A DNA stretch of 55,850 nt from Deltaproteobacteria bacterium. GTDB taxonomy: Bacteria; Myxococcota; UBA727; VGSZ01. Below are positions 20,399-31,421 of the stretch, one piece after another. Within the stretch, counting starts at the first letter, position 1; every line of letters begins with the position of its first letter. The position numbers were made by a program, and so were the translations under genes. A model generated the notes under the pieces. It ran no database searches. It saw nothing but the letters and a program-made list of their open reading frames with translations, and was not told the DNA's origin. The stretch lies in assembly GCA_020850995.1 (NCBI GenBank), contig JADZDP010000095.1, positions 1-55,850 of the forward strand, given 5' to 3'.

Positions 20399-21084
20399 GA
20401 CCCGCCCCCCTCCAAGGGGCAAGCCGAGTCGTCGAGGTCGACGAGCCACGAGAACGCCAACAGGCCGGCGCCTTCGCGGGGCGTCTCCTCGCCGGGCACG
20501 AAGCCACCGTCGGAGATGCGCACCTCGAGGAGCTGCGTGAGCGTGTTGCCAGGCGCCACCTGCGCGTCGAGGTCCCCCACCTCCGAGCGCAGCAACGACT
20601 CGGTCAGCTCGAGCGGCACGAAGTCGTACACCAGCTCGCCCTCTTGGTTCTCCACGGGTACCAGCTCGTCCTCGAACAGCCGCTCGCGCACGCCCTCGAG
20701 GGCGCCACCGTTGCGCTTGAGCAAGAGCGTGACGCGCACGGTCAAGGTGTCGAGGTCGGCGTCGAACAGGTTGACGATGTTGACCACCAAGGGGCGGCAG
20801 GCGTCGCCGAAGGGCGCCAGGTTGGGCTCGAACTTGAACGCCGGGCTGATGGCCTCGCCCGTGGGGGCGTGGTTGGTCGGGGGGCGGACGCCCTCGATGT
20901 AGAAGGGGTTGATGCACGCCATGGTCGGCGCCAGCAGCGCCACCGTCAGTGCTAGCAACGCCGGTGCCACCGGCCGCGCGCGCGCGCAAGCAGTTGTTGA
21001 CGCGCCCCTTTTCGCCACGGGCGGCCGGTCGGTCGCCGCCTGGCGCCGGCGCGAGCGCGACAGGAACGTCGCGGCCCTGCGCAC
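20395..21084 (-). CDS. probable lipoprotein of unknown function
   Basis: A 229-residue protein from GTG 21084. The first 36 residues are Arg- and Ser-rich, then a hydrophobic segment (A-L-L-A-L-T-V-A-L-L-A) ends P-T-M-A-C-I, a plausible lipobox. The real start may be internal because such a long basic region before a signal peptide is unusual, but the GTG is only three bases after the stop of the sigma-54 regulator gene. The mature part is mostly beta-like with Asp-rich loops (N-L-F-D-A-D-L-D-T-L-T-V-R-V-T). I recognise no family. It is translationally coupled on both sides, so it belongs with the regulator and the repeat lipoprotein. Confidence 0.6.
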   Translation of the reverse strand: MRRAATFLSRSRRRQAATDRPPVAKRGASTTACARARPVAPALLALTVALLAPTMACINPFYIEGVRPPTNHAPTGEAISPAFKFEPNLAPFGDACRPLVVNIVNLFDADLDTLTVRVTLLLKRNGGALEGVRERLFEDELVPVENQEGELVYDFVPLELTESLLRSEVGDLDAQVAPGNTLTQLLEVRISDGGFVPGEETPREGAGLLAFSWLVDLDDSACPLEGGGS

Positions 21085-21087
21085 CCG

Positions 21088-22956
<1,869 letters not shown>

Positions 22957-22984
22957 CTCGACGGATGGTCTAGCGCGTTCGGAC

Positions 22985-23977
22985 TCAGGGCTCCACTGGC
23001 ACCGGCGCTTGGTCACCGGGCGGCGCCAGGGGCTCGGGCGGCGCCGGCGCGATCTTGCGCACCGCCTTGATCTCGGCGGCGGTGAGGGGTCGGCGTGTTT
23101 GCTTGCGCTCGATGACCGCGCGGTCCTCGTAGTTCCACAGCGCGTCGGCCACGCCGACCCCGTAAGCGAGCACGAACGCCATGGAGCCGCCGAGCTGCAC
23201 CGCCCAATACACGTGGTGGTTGGCCTCGGCCTCGCCGATGGTGATCGACGGCGGCGGCGACGCCGGATCGCGGTTGTAGATGCCGAGCATGTCACCGCGG
23301 GCGAGCTGGTCGCCCCAGAAGCCCACCACGGCCGTGCCGAGCGTGGCCGCCTGCAGGCCGCCGAGCACGATCGCCATCACCACGTCGTCGTTGGCGGCCT
23401 GCGCCAGCCCGAAGGGGAGGAAGGCAGCGGCGAGCGGGGTCTCCCGCACCGTGGTGACGCGCTCGACGAGCACGCCACCGTCCAGGTTGTCTTTCTTCTC
23501 GGCCTCGCGCGCGCGCCGGATCTCTTCGAGCTGCGCGCCCATCGACGCTTTCTGCTTCTCGAAGATCTCCACCGCGGCCGGCGGCGTGAGGAAGGGATCG
23601 AGCGTGTAGTCGGGGTCGATGGCGAGCAGGCTCGAGAGCTCGCGCGCCGCCTCGATGGGCTTGTTGGCCAGCGCCAGGCAGATGCCGAGCATGCGGTGCA
23701 CGTCGAGCTGCTGGCGCTCGTCGCCGAGGGTGCCGGGCACCACCAGGGGCGCGAGCTGCTCGAGCGTGCCGACGCAGTCGCCGTACTCGAACAGGTTCTT
23801 GCCCCTGGTGTAGCGCTGCTCCGGCGTGGCGGGCGGAGCCTCGCTTGGCGGCGGCGACGACGGTGCCGCGGCGTCGGCCGCAGGAAGGGGCGGCGCGGTG
23901 ATCTCGGGCGCGCCCTGGGCCAGCGCAGGCAACGCCCACGCCACGACCATCAGCGTCTCAAGGACCCGCCTCGTCAC
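22985..23977 (-). CDS. secreted/membrane protein with N-terminal helical repeats
   Basis: A 330-residue protein. GTG 23977 gives a good signal peptide (T-R-R-V-L-E-T-L-M-V-V-A-W-A-L-P-A-L-A-Q-G), although it overlaps the kinase stop by 20 bases; an ATG at 23950 would lack the basic n-region. Residues about 55-150 look TPR-like (Y-T-R-G-K-N-L-F-E-Y-G-D-C, then a run ending F-E-K-Q-K-A-S). Two Gly/Ala/Val stretches at about 190-220 and 255-275 could be membrane helices. No named family. The layout echoes the protein at 11380-12096. Within the operon it lies between the membrane kinase and the sigma-54 activator, suggesting a periplasmic sensing or partner role (inference). Confidence 0.7.
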   Translation of the reverse strand: MTRRVLETLMVVAWALPALAQGAPEITAPPLPAADAAAPSSPPPSEAPPATPEQRYTRGKNLFEYGDCVGTLEQLAPLVVPGTLGDERQQLDVHRMLGICLALANKPIEAARELSSLLAIDPDYTLDPFLTPPAAVEIFEKQKASMGAQLEEIRRAREAEKKDNLDGGVLVERVTTVRETPLAAAFLPFGLAQAANDDVVMAIVLGGLQAATLGTAVVGFWGDQLARGDMLGIYNRDPASPPPSITIGEAEANHHVYWAVQLGGSMAFVLAYGVGVADALWNYEDRAVIERKQTRRPLTAAEIKAVRKIAPAPPEPLAPPGDQAPVPVEP

Positions 23978-26045
23978 CGGTGTCAGGTTCTAGCACGACG
24001 TCGATGACGGCGGTCTCCCCCGCGAAGAAGTCGACCTTCTGCCGCTTGGGGCGGAAGCCCTTCTTGACCACGAACACCTCGCGCACGGCGCGCGACTGGT
24101 CCCCGAGCGGCACCACCAGCGGGCGCTCGAGGCTTTGCTTGGCGGTGACGGCCCCGCCGGTGCCCGCCACGCTGACCGCCGCTTCGGGCACGTTGCACGT
24201 GACCTTCAAGAGCGCAGGACGAGGCTCGAGCTTGACCGTGATGACGGGCGGCTCGCCGTCGGCCTTGACCTCGAAGGGGAGCTCCTTGTCCTTGGCCGAC
24301 GGGTTCTGCAGGAGCGCCAGGTGCGGCCCCACCGAAAGAAGCCCGGTGGCGACGGGCTTGCCCGCCGAGAACGGCTTGCCGTCGACCGCGATGTTGGCCC
24401 ACGGCGCCACCCGGAAGGTCACCATCCGCTCCACCACGGCCGGCGCGGGTGGCGCGGGCTCGTCGACCTTCGTCGCGCTTGGGTCGTCCTTCTTCGGTGG
24501 CCGCGGACGGCTCGGTTCGACCTTCACGACCTTGCCGATGCCGTCGGGGACCGGCGGCGCGGCGGGATCGCCCGCGAAGGCCGCAGGTACGCCCGTGGAG
24601 GTGCCGTCGTCGACGTGCGGCTGCTCTGGCGATGCCGGCGCCACCGGCGGCGCTGCCTCGGGGACGCGCCCGGTATCGAGGCGGGTCGCCACCACCACTG
24701 CCGCGACGATCAGGCCGGCCGCCGCCGCGATGACCCCCACCTGCTGCAGCACGCGCTGCGGGGCAGGCGCGCGACGAGCCGGCTCGGTCACCTCGGTGGG
24801 GGCCAGGTCGAACGCCGCGACGCCCGTGGGCGCGGTGGTGGGCGGTGGCTCGGACGCCGCTGCCTCGTCGATCCCACCTTGGGCGCGCGCCAGCAGTGCC
24901 TGCGCGTCGGCGTCCTCGCCGTCGTCGGCCAGGACGCGGTTGAGACAGCCGAGCGCACGCACCGGCGCGCCCTCGTCGAGCAGGGTGGTCGCCCGCGCCA
25001 GGAACGCACGGCGCACGTCGGCGCGCACGCGGGGCAGCGCGCGCTCGGGCTCGACCAGTATGGCGCGCAAGGCCTCGGGCGTCGCCGGCAACCCCGAACG
25101 CTCGATCACCTCGGCGAGCGCCTCGCAGAACGCGCCGGCGCTCTCGAAGCGATCGGCGGGACGCGTGGCCATCGCGCGGGCCATGAAGCGCGCCAGATCG
25201 TCGGAGATACGCGCGCTCTTCTGCTGCGGCGGCACCGTGCGCCCCTCGACGATCTGCTTGAGCAGCGCGTGTGGCGTGGGCGCTTCGAAGGGCAAGGCGC
25301 CCGTGGTGAGCCAATAGAGCACCGTGCCAAGCGAGAACAGGTCGCTCTTCTCGTCGGCGTGGCTGCCGTCGATGACCTCGGGGGCCATGTGCGCCGGTGA
25401 GCCGAGCAAGGTGCCGGTGACCGTCAGGCCCGTCTGATCGGCGATGTGCGCGATGCCGAAGTCCATCAGCTTGAGCCAGCCGTCCTCGCGCACCATCACG
25501 TTCTCTGGCTTGATGTCTCGGTGCACCACGCCGGATTGGTGCGCGTGCTCGAGCGCGCGGCCGAGCTGCCAGACCACCAGCGCGCCCACCTCGGGGCAGC
25601 TCCAGAGCTGGTGGCGCTCGGCGAAATGCTTGAGGGTCAGCCCGCGCACCAGCTCGGCGATGATGAAGCCCTCGGCGAAGCCGCGCACCCGATCGCGCAC
25701 GCCCTCGGGGGTCTCATCGATGGTCTTGGGCTCACCCGAGTAGTCGAAGACCTTGAGGATGTGCGGGTGCTCGAGGCGCGCCACCGCGCGCGCCTCGCGC
25801 GCCAGCCGCGCGCGGCACTCCGCCTTCTCTGCCAGGAACGGGTGCAGCACCTTGATGGCGACGTCCCGGTGCAGGTGCTCGTCGTGGCCGAGGTAGACCA
25901 CGCTCATGCCGCCCTGCCCGATGACCTCGCGCACGCGGTAGTGCAAGAGCTGCTTGCCGATGAGCGGATCCGGGCCGGCGCCCGTCGGCCGGGCGACGGC
26001 ACCGTCGCGATCGAGCTCCACCGTTTGGGCCATCACCATCAGCAT
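23958..26045 (-). CDS. membrane Ser/Thr protein kinase with PEGA-like extracytoplasmic region
   Basis: A 695-residue Hanks-type kinase. The domain at about 35-300 has the Gly loop I-G-Q-G-G-M-S-V-V, Lys65 in V-A-I-K-V, H-R-D-I-K-P-E-N, D-F-G-I-A and M-A-P-E. A TPR-like helical segment follows (residues about 340-410), then one transmembrane helix (about 435-455; V-I-A-A-A-A-G-L-I-V-A-A-V-V-V). The periplasmic part has Pro/Asp/Lys-rich linkers and PEGA-like beta units (I-A-V-D-G-K-P-F-S-A-G-K). Several ATG codons lie together (26033, 26039, 26045); GAGG fits 26039 or 26045 best. First gene of the operon down to 18788. Substrates unknown; the coupled FHA-sigma-54 activator is the obvious candidate (inference). 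Confidence 0.92.
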   Translation of the reverse strand: MLMVMAQTVELDRDGAVARPTGAGPDPLIGKQLLHYRVREVIGQGGMSVVYLGHDEHLHRDVAIKVLHPFLAEKAECRARLAREARAVARLEHPHILKVFDYSGEPKTIDETPEGVRDRVRGFAEGFIIAELVRGLTLKHFAERHQLWSCPEVGALVVWQLGRALEHAHQSGVVHRDIKPENVMVREDGWLKLMDFGIAHIADQTGLTVTGTLLGSPAHMAPEVIDGSHADEKSDLFSLGTVLYWLTTGALPFEAPTPHALLKQIVEGRTVPPQQKSARISDDLARFMARAMATRPADRFESAGAFCEALAEVIERSGLPATPEALRAILVEPERALPRVRADVRRAFLARATTLLDEGAPVRALGCLNRVLADDGEDADAQALLARAQGGIDEAAASEPPPTTAPTGVAAFDLAPTEVTEPARRAPAPQRVLQQVGVIAAAAGLIVAAVVVATRLDTGRVPEAAPPVAPASPEQPHVDDGTSTGVPAAFAGDPAAPPVPDGIGKVVKVEPSRPRPPKKDDPSATKVDEPAPPAPAVVERMVTFRVAPWANIAVDGKPFSAGKPVATGLLSVGPHLALLQNPSAKDKELPFEVKADGEPPVITVKLEPRPALLKVTCNVPEAAVSVAGTGGAVTAKQSLERPLVVPLGDQSRAVREVFVVKKGFRPKRQKVDFFAGETAVIDVVLEPDTGDEAGP

Positions 26046-26195
26046 CGCCTCGCGCTGCGCAGGCGCGGGTTTCCGTGTGTGTGCGTCCCCGAAGACAATG
26101 CAGCAGGCCCAGGGGCCCGTCGGTGATCCGGCGAGCCGGGCCCAGGCTAGCAAAGCGGAGCAGAGACCGCTCGACCTTCCGCGCGACGACGGATG

Positions 26196-28580
26196 TCACT
26201 TGCCCTTCGCGCCCGACTGCGCGCCCGACTGCGCGCCTGACTGCGCGCCCGACTGCGTGCACCGCGAGACGCAGCGATCAACGGCGCGCTCGGTCGCCTG
26301 ACGCTGGGCCCGCGTGGGGCGCTTGCGCGCGACCAGGCGTGCGGCCTCTTCGACGCAGGGGAGCTTCCCGCAGCGTTCCTCGAGCCACGTCAGCCGTTGC
26401 ACAACCGTGGCGTCTCGGGGCGGCGGCCGCGGGGGCACTGCGACCCCGGCGTCGGTGGGCGTGCTCGGCGGCTCGACGGCGCCCGCGTCGGCGGCGCCCG
26501 CATCAGCGGCGACCACGCCGGCGTCGGCCATCACCGCCAGGCCGCCGTCGCGCGTGCTCCCCTGGGCCGCGTCGACGGCGGCGCCCGCGTCGAGCGCCGC
26601 GGCCAGCGCTCTGGCACCAGCGTCTGCCGCCCCTGCGGCACCGGCGTCGACGCGCACACCCACGCCGGCGTCGGTGCTCAGGGGCGCGTCGCCGCCGGAG
26701 AGGCCCACGCGAGCACGCACGGTTCTTTCGAGCTCCACCAATGCAGGCGGCCAATAGCCGCGGGGCTCGAGCAGCTGCCGCGCCGGCACCCAGAGGGCCG
26801 CCGCGCCGAGCACGACCAACGCCGCCGCGAGGAGTGGACGGCGCCGGCGCGACGCCTTGGCCGCGCCCTGCGGGCGCTCGGGGCGCTGCACCACGTCGGT
26901 GGTTGGGGCATCGAGCGGGAGCGGCGGCGGCTCTGGCAGCGCGGCCTGCGGCGCGGGTGGCGGCGGGATCTCGGGGAGCAGCTCCGGCTGCGCCGGCGCT
27001 TCCGGCGGCGGCGGCGGTGGCGTCGCGGCGCGGGGCGGCGCAGGGGGTGGGGGCGCAAGGGCTGGTGCCGAGGACGGCGGCGCAGGGGACGGCGGGGCGG
27101 GAGGTGGCGCCGCGACCTGAGCTTCGGGCCGTGGCAGGGCCGGTCCGCCGGTCACGGCGGTGACCGGGCGCGGTCCCACGGGCTGCAGGGGCGGCCGCGT
27201 CGACGGCATGTCGCGGAACGGCTGCGGCGCGTTCGCGGCAGCGGGCGGGGGCAACGGCGGCGGTGGCGGTGGTGGTGGCGGTGGGACCGCCGCCACGGGT
27301 GCGGGAGCGGCGCCCACGGGCGCGCCGACGATAGCCGAGACCGCCGCCGGCACCGCGCGCGGCGCGAGAGAGCCGGGGACGGTGACCTCGGCGGGGTGCG
27401 CACCCGCGGGCGGCGCCACCAGCGCCGTGCCCATGGGGAGCGACACGGGAGGTGGCGCGACGCGCTCGGAGGACTCGCCCACGATGGTCGGCACGGTCGC
27501 GTCGATGACGCCAGCGTCGCGCGGCGCCGCCTCTTGCCCGACCACCTCGAGGGTCGGCGCCACGTGCACGTCGCTGAAGCTGAAGAGCAGTCGCCGCTGC
27601 GTGGTCATCTCGAGCGAGAAGCGCTCGGCCATCAGCTTGCGCAGCTCTGCCTTCGAGCCGCGCCAGCCGGCGCTCCAGGCGTACGCGTCGAGCGCGCTGC
27701 GGAACTCGGCGCACGACGGGAAGCGCGCGTTGCGATCGCGGGCCAGCGCCCGTTCGAGCACGGCGCGCAACCCGGCATCGACCTTCTGCCACGAGGGCGG
27801 CCGGTGGTCGCCGAGCGCCGCGCGCGTCCAGATCGCCTGCTTGTTCTCGATGCCCGCGTAGAAGTCCTCGCCGGTGAAGAGCTCGTAGAAGACCACCGCC
27901 GCGGCGAACTGATCGGCGCGGGCGTCGACGGGATCACCGGTGGCCTGCTCCGGCGCCATGTAGGCCACCTTGCCCACCAAGAGCGTCGGTTCGGTGCGCT
28001 GGTTCTTGATCGACGACAACGCCATGCCGAAGTCGATCAGCTTCACCTCGCCCTCGAAGCTGATCATGACGTTGGTGGGCGAGATGTCGCGGTGCACGAT
28101 GCCGAGCGGCGTGCCGGTGGTGGGGCTCTGCAGCCGGTGCGCGTAGTCGAGCGCGTCGAGGACCTCGCCCATGATGTAGGCCAGCAAGCCTGGCGGCAGC
28201 TGCGTGCCCACCTGCTGACAACGACGCTGCAGCGCATGCGCGTCGAAGCCCGAGATGTAGTCCATCGCCAGGTAGTAGCGGCCTTCCACCCGGCCCACGT
28301 CGAACACGGTGCAGATGTTCGCGTGCTGCAGCTGGGCCACCACACGCGCCTCGTCGAGGAACCGCGCGGTGGCGTCGAGATCCTCGGTGAACTGCCGGCG
28401 CAAGGTCTTGATCACGCAGTAGCGCTCGAAGCCGGCGCTGCCCGCGTACTTGGCCACGAAGATGGCGCCCATGCCGCCCTGCGCGAGCGCGTGCAGCAGC
28501 ATGTAGCGACCCCAGGGCCGCGGCAGGTTCGCGCCCACCTGCGTCACGCTGCTCGCGTCGCCGTACCGGGGGTCTTCCAT
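26196..28580 (-). CDS. membrane Ser/Thr protein kinase with long Pro/Ala-rich linker and Asp-Ala-Gly-rich tail
   Basis: A 794-residue kinase. The domain at about 25-300 has Gly loop L-A-Q-G-G-M-G-A, Lys58, H-R-D-I-S-P-T-N, D-F-G-M-A and M-A-P-E-Q. A Pro/Ala-rich linker of about 200 residues includes a run of ten Pro. One membrane helix lies near 590-610 (L-L-A-A-A-L-V-V-L-G-A-A-A-L-W-V). The outer part repeats Asp-Ala-Gly many times and ends in four Gln-Ser-Gly-Ala units. A small Cys-containing segment (E-E-R-C-G-K-L-P-C-V-E-E) precedes the tail. ATG 28580 has GGAG six bases upstream; ATG 28586 is possible. It lies 60 bases downstream of the Hsp70-like gene on the same strand. Confidence 0.92.
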   Translation of the reverse strand: MEDPRYGDASSVTQVGANLPRPWGRYMLLHALAQGGMGAIFVAKYAGSAGFERYCVIKTLRRQFTEDLDATARFLDEARVVAQLQHANICTVFDVGRVEGRYYLAMDYISGFDAHALQRRCQQVGTQLPPGLLAYIMGEVLDALDYAHRLQSPTTGTPLGIVHRDISPTNVMISFEGEVKLIDFGMALSSIKNQRTEPTLLVGKVAYMAPEQATGDPVDARADQFAAAVVFYELFTGEDFYAGIENKQAIWTRAALGDHRPPSWQKVDAGLRAVLERALARDRNARFPSCAEFRSALDAYAWSAGWRGSKAELRKLMAERFSLEMTTQRRLLFSFSDVHVAPTLEVVGQEAAPRDAGVIDATVPTIVGESSERVAPPPVSLPMGTALVAPPAGAHPAEVTVPGSLAPRAVPAAVSAIVGAPVGAAPAPVAAVPPPPPPPPPPLPPPAAANAPQPFRDMPSTRPPLQPVGPRPVTAVTGGPALPRPEAQVAAPPPAPPSPAPPSSAPALAPPPPAPPRAATPPPPPPEAPAQPELLPEIPPPPAPQAALPEPPPLPLDAPTTDVVQRPERPQGAAKASRRRRPLLAAALVVLGAAALWVPARQLLEPRGYWPPALVELERTVRARVGLSGGDAPLSTDAGVGVRVDAGAAGAADAGARALAAALDAGAAVDAAQGSTRDGGLAVMADAGVVAADAGAADAGAVEPPSTPTDAGVAVPPRPPPRDATVVQRLTWLEERCGKLPCVEEAARLVARKRPTRAQRQATERAVDRCVSRCTQSGAQSGAQSGAQSGAKGK
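26209..26256 (-). repeat. 12-bp in-frame tandem repeat at a kinase C-terminus
   Basis: Four copies of GCGCCCGACTGC (plus strand), one with a single C-to-T change. On the minus strand they code Gln-Ser-Gly-Ala repeats at the very end of the kinase. The near identity suggests recent expansion. Confidence 0.9.
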
Positions 28581-28640
28581 CGCCATCTCCGGGCATCCTA
28601 CGGCGGGCGCCGCCGGCGCGCTCTTTCGCGACCGCGGAGC

Positions 28641-30443
28641 TCAGGTGGCTTGGGCGCCGAGCAGCCGCGCCAAGCGCTCGGCCGTCTGCGGATCCCTGAA
28701 CGTTGCCAGGAAGGTCGTGGGCTCCACGGCGTCGCCGGCCACGGCGGTGGCCTGCACCACCTCGCGCCCGTGCCGAAAGGTGAGCTCGAGCAGCGCACCG
28801 GTCGGCGGGCGCTCCGTGGGAGCTGCGACGATGCTCGCGAAGCGCTGCCCCACGCGGAGCGTGCGCAGCGCCACCGGCGTGCCGGCCGGCAGCACACGCA
28901 CGAGCACCGACATGGCGGCCAACGTGCCCTCGTCCGTCAGCGGCACCGGCGCGGCGGCCTGGCCCACGGGGACCATCGACGGGCCGCCGTCGTCGAGCGC
29001 CAGGTCGGCGCGGGCGCCGTCGGCCGCCACCACGTCGAGAGTGAGCTTGAACGACGCGGACAGGGACGCGCGCAGCCCGTAGGGGCCGACGTGCTGCTGG
29101 CGCCAGGCAGGCGGCGGGGACAGGCGCGCGAGCACGTCGCGGTCGACAGCCGTGGCCTCGAAGGCCTCGTACACCACGCCCGCGGGGTTGTCGCCGAGCC
29201 CCACGGTACACACGGCGGGCACCGCCGCGCCGCGCGCGAGCAGCTCCACGGGTGGCCGTCCGGGCATGGCGGCATAGAGGGGTACGCTGACGGCGTCGAA
29301 GAGCATGTGCTCGCCGGCGCCCAGCACCGCCGCGCCGACGGCGACACAGGTGGTGGGGTCGACGGCGTCGGTGGGCCGCTTGCCGAGCGCGTCCTCGATG
29401 CGCCGGCGCAGGTACGGCATGCGCGTCTGTCCGCCCACCAGCACCAGCTCGTCGACGTTCGCCATGCTCACGGCGGCAGCTGCCAGCGTCTCTTGCACGA
29501 TGCCGATGGTGCGCTCGAGGAGCGGGCCGGCCCAGGTCTCGAGATCGTGGCGCGTCATCGGGCGGTCGACGTTGATGAAGCCGCGCTTGTCGTCGATGAA
29601 GGGGAACTGCACGCGGGCGCTCGGGTGCTCGCTGAGCTCGATTTTGGCCTTCTCGACGGCGACGCTGAGCGCCTGCAGCGCCTGGGCGTTGGTGTTGAGG
29701 TCGATGCCGGTCTCGTCGCGGAAGGCGCCGATGATGCCCTCGGCGAGGCGGGTGTCGATGTCGAAGCCGCCCAAGAAGGCGTCGCCGCCGGTGGCGAGGA
29801 CGTGGACCACGCCCTCCTCCACCCGCAGCACCGTGGTGTCGAAGGTGCCGCCGCCGAGGTCGTACACCAAGAGGGTGCGCCCCTGCTCCGGCTCGGGCAG
29901 CGTCATGGCCGCCGCCGTTGGCTCGAGGATCATGGCGCGCACCTCGAGGCCACAGCGCTCGACCACGCGGCGCAGGGCCTGTCGCTGGCGCAGCGTGAAG
30001 TGCGCCGGGCACGCCACCACGCAGGCCTCGAAGGCGCGGCCCAGGCTCGCGTTGGCGTGATCGACCATCTCCGAGAGCAGGCGGCTCGCCACGCGCTCGA
30101 GCGACATCACCTCGCCACGCAGCTCGACCGCGGTTGAGCCGTCGGGCGCCTCCACCAGCGGGAACAGGAAGCGCTGGCGGTTTCGCTGCACGAAGTCGGA
30201 CTTGAAGCGCCGCCCGAGGAAGCGCTTGAGACCCACCACCGTGCGCTTGGGATCCACCGCCGAGAGGCGCTGGGCCGCGTCGCCGAGCACGGTGGAGCCG
30301 CGCTTGCCTTGGTACGAAAGCACCGAGGGTAGCGCGTGGCCGCCCTCGCCCACGGCGACCAGGTGCACCCGGCGCGCGCTGTCCACCCAGGCCGCAACGG
30401 TCTTGCTGGTACCGAAGTCCAGTCCGAGGGTGGGCGCATCCAT
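28641..30443 (-). CDS. Hsp70-family (DnaK-like) ATPase
   Basis: A 600-residue Hsp70-type protein. The N-terminal ATPase has G-L-D-F-G-T-S-K (phosphate 1), L-E-P-T-A-A-A-M, Y-D-L-G-G-G-T-F-D-T-T (phosphate 2) and L-V-G-G-Q-T-R-M-P (adenosine). The C-terminal part is about 200 residues, keeps only a loose substrate-domain pattern (V-P-L-Y-A, P-V, L-G-D-N-P) and lacks the EEVD-type lid tail of DnaK, so it is a specialised paralogue, not the housekeeping chaperone. No J-protein or GrpE gene is nearby. ATG 30443 was chosen over a frame reaching 30527, which would overlap the divergent kinase gene. It is divergent from a small kinase (26 bases apart) and leads into another kinase. Confidence 0.9.
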   Translation of the reverse strand: MDAPTLGLDFGTSKTVAAWVDSARRVHLVAVGEGGHALPSVLSYQGKRGSTVLGDAAQRLSAVDPKRTVVGLKRFLGRRFKSDFVQRNRQRFLFPLVEAPDGSTAVELRGEVMSLERVASRLLSEMVDHANASLGRAFEACVVACPAHFTLRQRQALRRVVERCGLEVRAMILEPTAAAMTLPEPEQGRTLLVYDLGGGTFDTTVLRVEEGVVHVLATGGDAFLGGFDIDTRLAEGIIGAFRDETGIDLNTNAQALQALSVAVEKAKIELSEHPSARVQFPFIDDKRGFINVDRPMTRHDLETWAGPLLERTIGIVQETLAAAAVSMANVDELVLVGGQTRMPYLRRRIEDALGKRPTDAVDPTTCVAVGAAVLGAGEHMLFDAVSVPLYAAMPGRPPVELLARGAAVPAVCTVGLGDNPAGVVYEAFEATAVDRDVLARLSPPPAWRQQHVGPYGLRASLSASFKLTLDVVAADGARADLALDDGGPSMVPVGQAAAPVPLTDEGTLAAMSVLVRVLPAGTPVALRTLRVGQRFASIVAAPTERPPTGALLELTFRHGREVVQATAVAGDAVEPTTFLATFRDPQTAERLARLLGAQAT

Positions 30444-30469
30444 CGCCGCGACTATGGCATGTTCCCGGC

Positions 30470-31375
30470 ATGGTGCGCGCAAAGCGCCCGGCCACCGGGG
30501 GAGCCAGCAGCGAGGGGGGTGCGCCAATCCCGGCCCCCGGTGACGTCGTGGGTGCGTACCGCGTGCTCGAGCGGGTCGGCTCGGGGTCCATGGGTCGCGT
30601 CTTCGAGGTCGAGCACACGGCGACGCGGGCGCGCCACGCCATGAAGACGCTGCGCGGGGGCTTCGCCTTCGACCCCGACGCGGTCAGCCGCTTCTTCCTC
30701 GAAGCCGACGCCATCGCGCGGCTCACGCACCCAAACGTCGTGGCCATCGTCGACCTGGTGGATTGCCCGCCGTGGCCGCCGAGCTTCGTCATGGAGCTGC
30801 TCGACGGCGAGACGCTGGCCGACGCGCTCGAGCGCGAGCAGGTGTTCGCGCTCGAGCGCGCCGTCGGGGTCGCCGCCGCGGTGGCCAGCGCGCTGGCGGC
30901 GGCGCATGCGCAGGCGTTGGTGCACCGCGACGTCAAACCCGACAATGTCTTTCTCGCCCTGGCGCCAAGCGGGGGCGTCACCGTCAAGGTGCTCGACTTC
31001 GGCGTCGCCAAGCTGCTCGACGACACCGTAACCCGCAAGCACAGCACCGCCATTGGGCGGCAGATCGGGACCCCCGGCTACATGGCGCCCGAGCAGCTCA
31101 TGGGCAGCGCCGGCGTCGATCACCGCGCCGACATCTACGGGCTCGGCATCCTGCTCTTCGAGATGCTCACCGGCCGGCTGCCGTGGGTCGGCACGGTCGC
31201 GGAGACGCTGCTCGCCATCGCCCGCACCGAGGCGCCGGCACCCAGCACCCTGCGCCCCCGCGCCGCGGGGCCGGTGCCCGCGTGGCTCGACGAGCTGGTG
31301 CTGCGCTGCCTGCGCAAGCAACCCTCCGAGCGCCCGCAGCAGATGCTCGAGATCCTCGCCGTGCTCCGCCGTTGA
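30470..31375 (+). CDS. minimal soluble Ser/Thr protein kinase
   Basis: A 301-residue protein that is little more than a kinase domain. It has V-G-S-G-S-M-G-R-V, Lys59 in A-M-K-T, H-R-D-V-K-P-D-N, D-F-G-V-A-K and M-A-P-E-Q. There is no membrane segment or added C-terminal domain. It begins 26 bases from the divergent Hsp70-like gene, so both must share a promoter region, and its gene is followed after 46 bases by the acyl-CoA ligase gene. The first 25 residues are Arg/Gly/Pro rich and probably disordered. Confidence 0.92.
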   Translation: MVRAKRPATGGASSEGGAPIPAPGDVVGAYRVLERVGSGSMGRVFEVEHTATRARHAMKTLRGGFAFDPDAVSRFFLEADAIARLTHPNVVAIVDLVDCPPWPPSFVMELLDGETLADALEREQVFALERAVGVAAAVASALAAAHAQALVHRDVKPDNVFLALAPSGGVTVKVLDFGVAKLLDDTVTRKHSTAIGRQIGTPGYMAPEQLMGSAGVDHRADIYGLGILLFEMLTGRLPWVGTVAETLLAIARTEAPAPSTLRPRAAGPVPAWLDELVLRCLRKQPSERPQQMLEILAVLRR

Positions 31376-31421
31376 CACCCTGCGGCGCCCCCTCGTAAAC
31401 CCTCGTCGTCGCGGAGGAACC

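Noticed and set aside
26209..26256. Short direct repeats that could look like a CRISPR fragment.
   Set aside because: Units are 12 bases with no spacers and stay in frame inside a kinase gene; the same holds for 15796-15849 and 53226-53300.
26397..30137. A 1246-codon plus-strand frame across a kinase and the Hsp70-like gene.
   Set aside because: Both minus-strand genes show complete family motifs; the plus frame has none.
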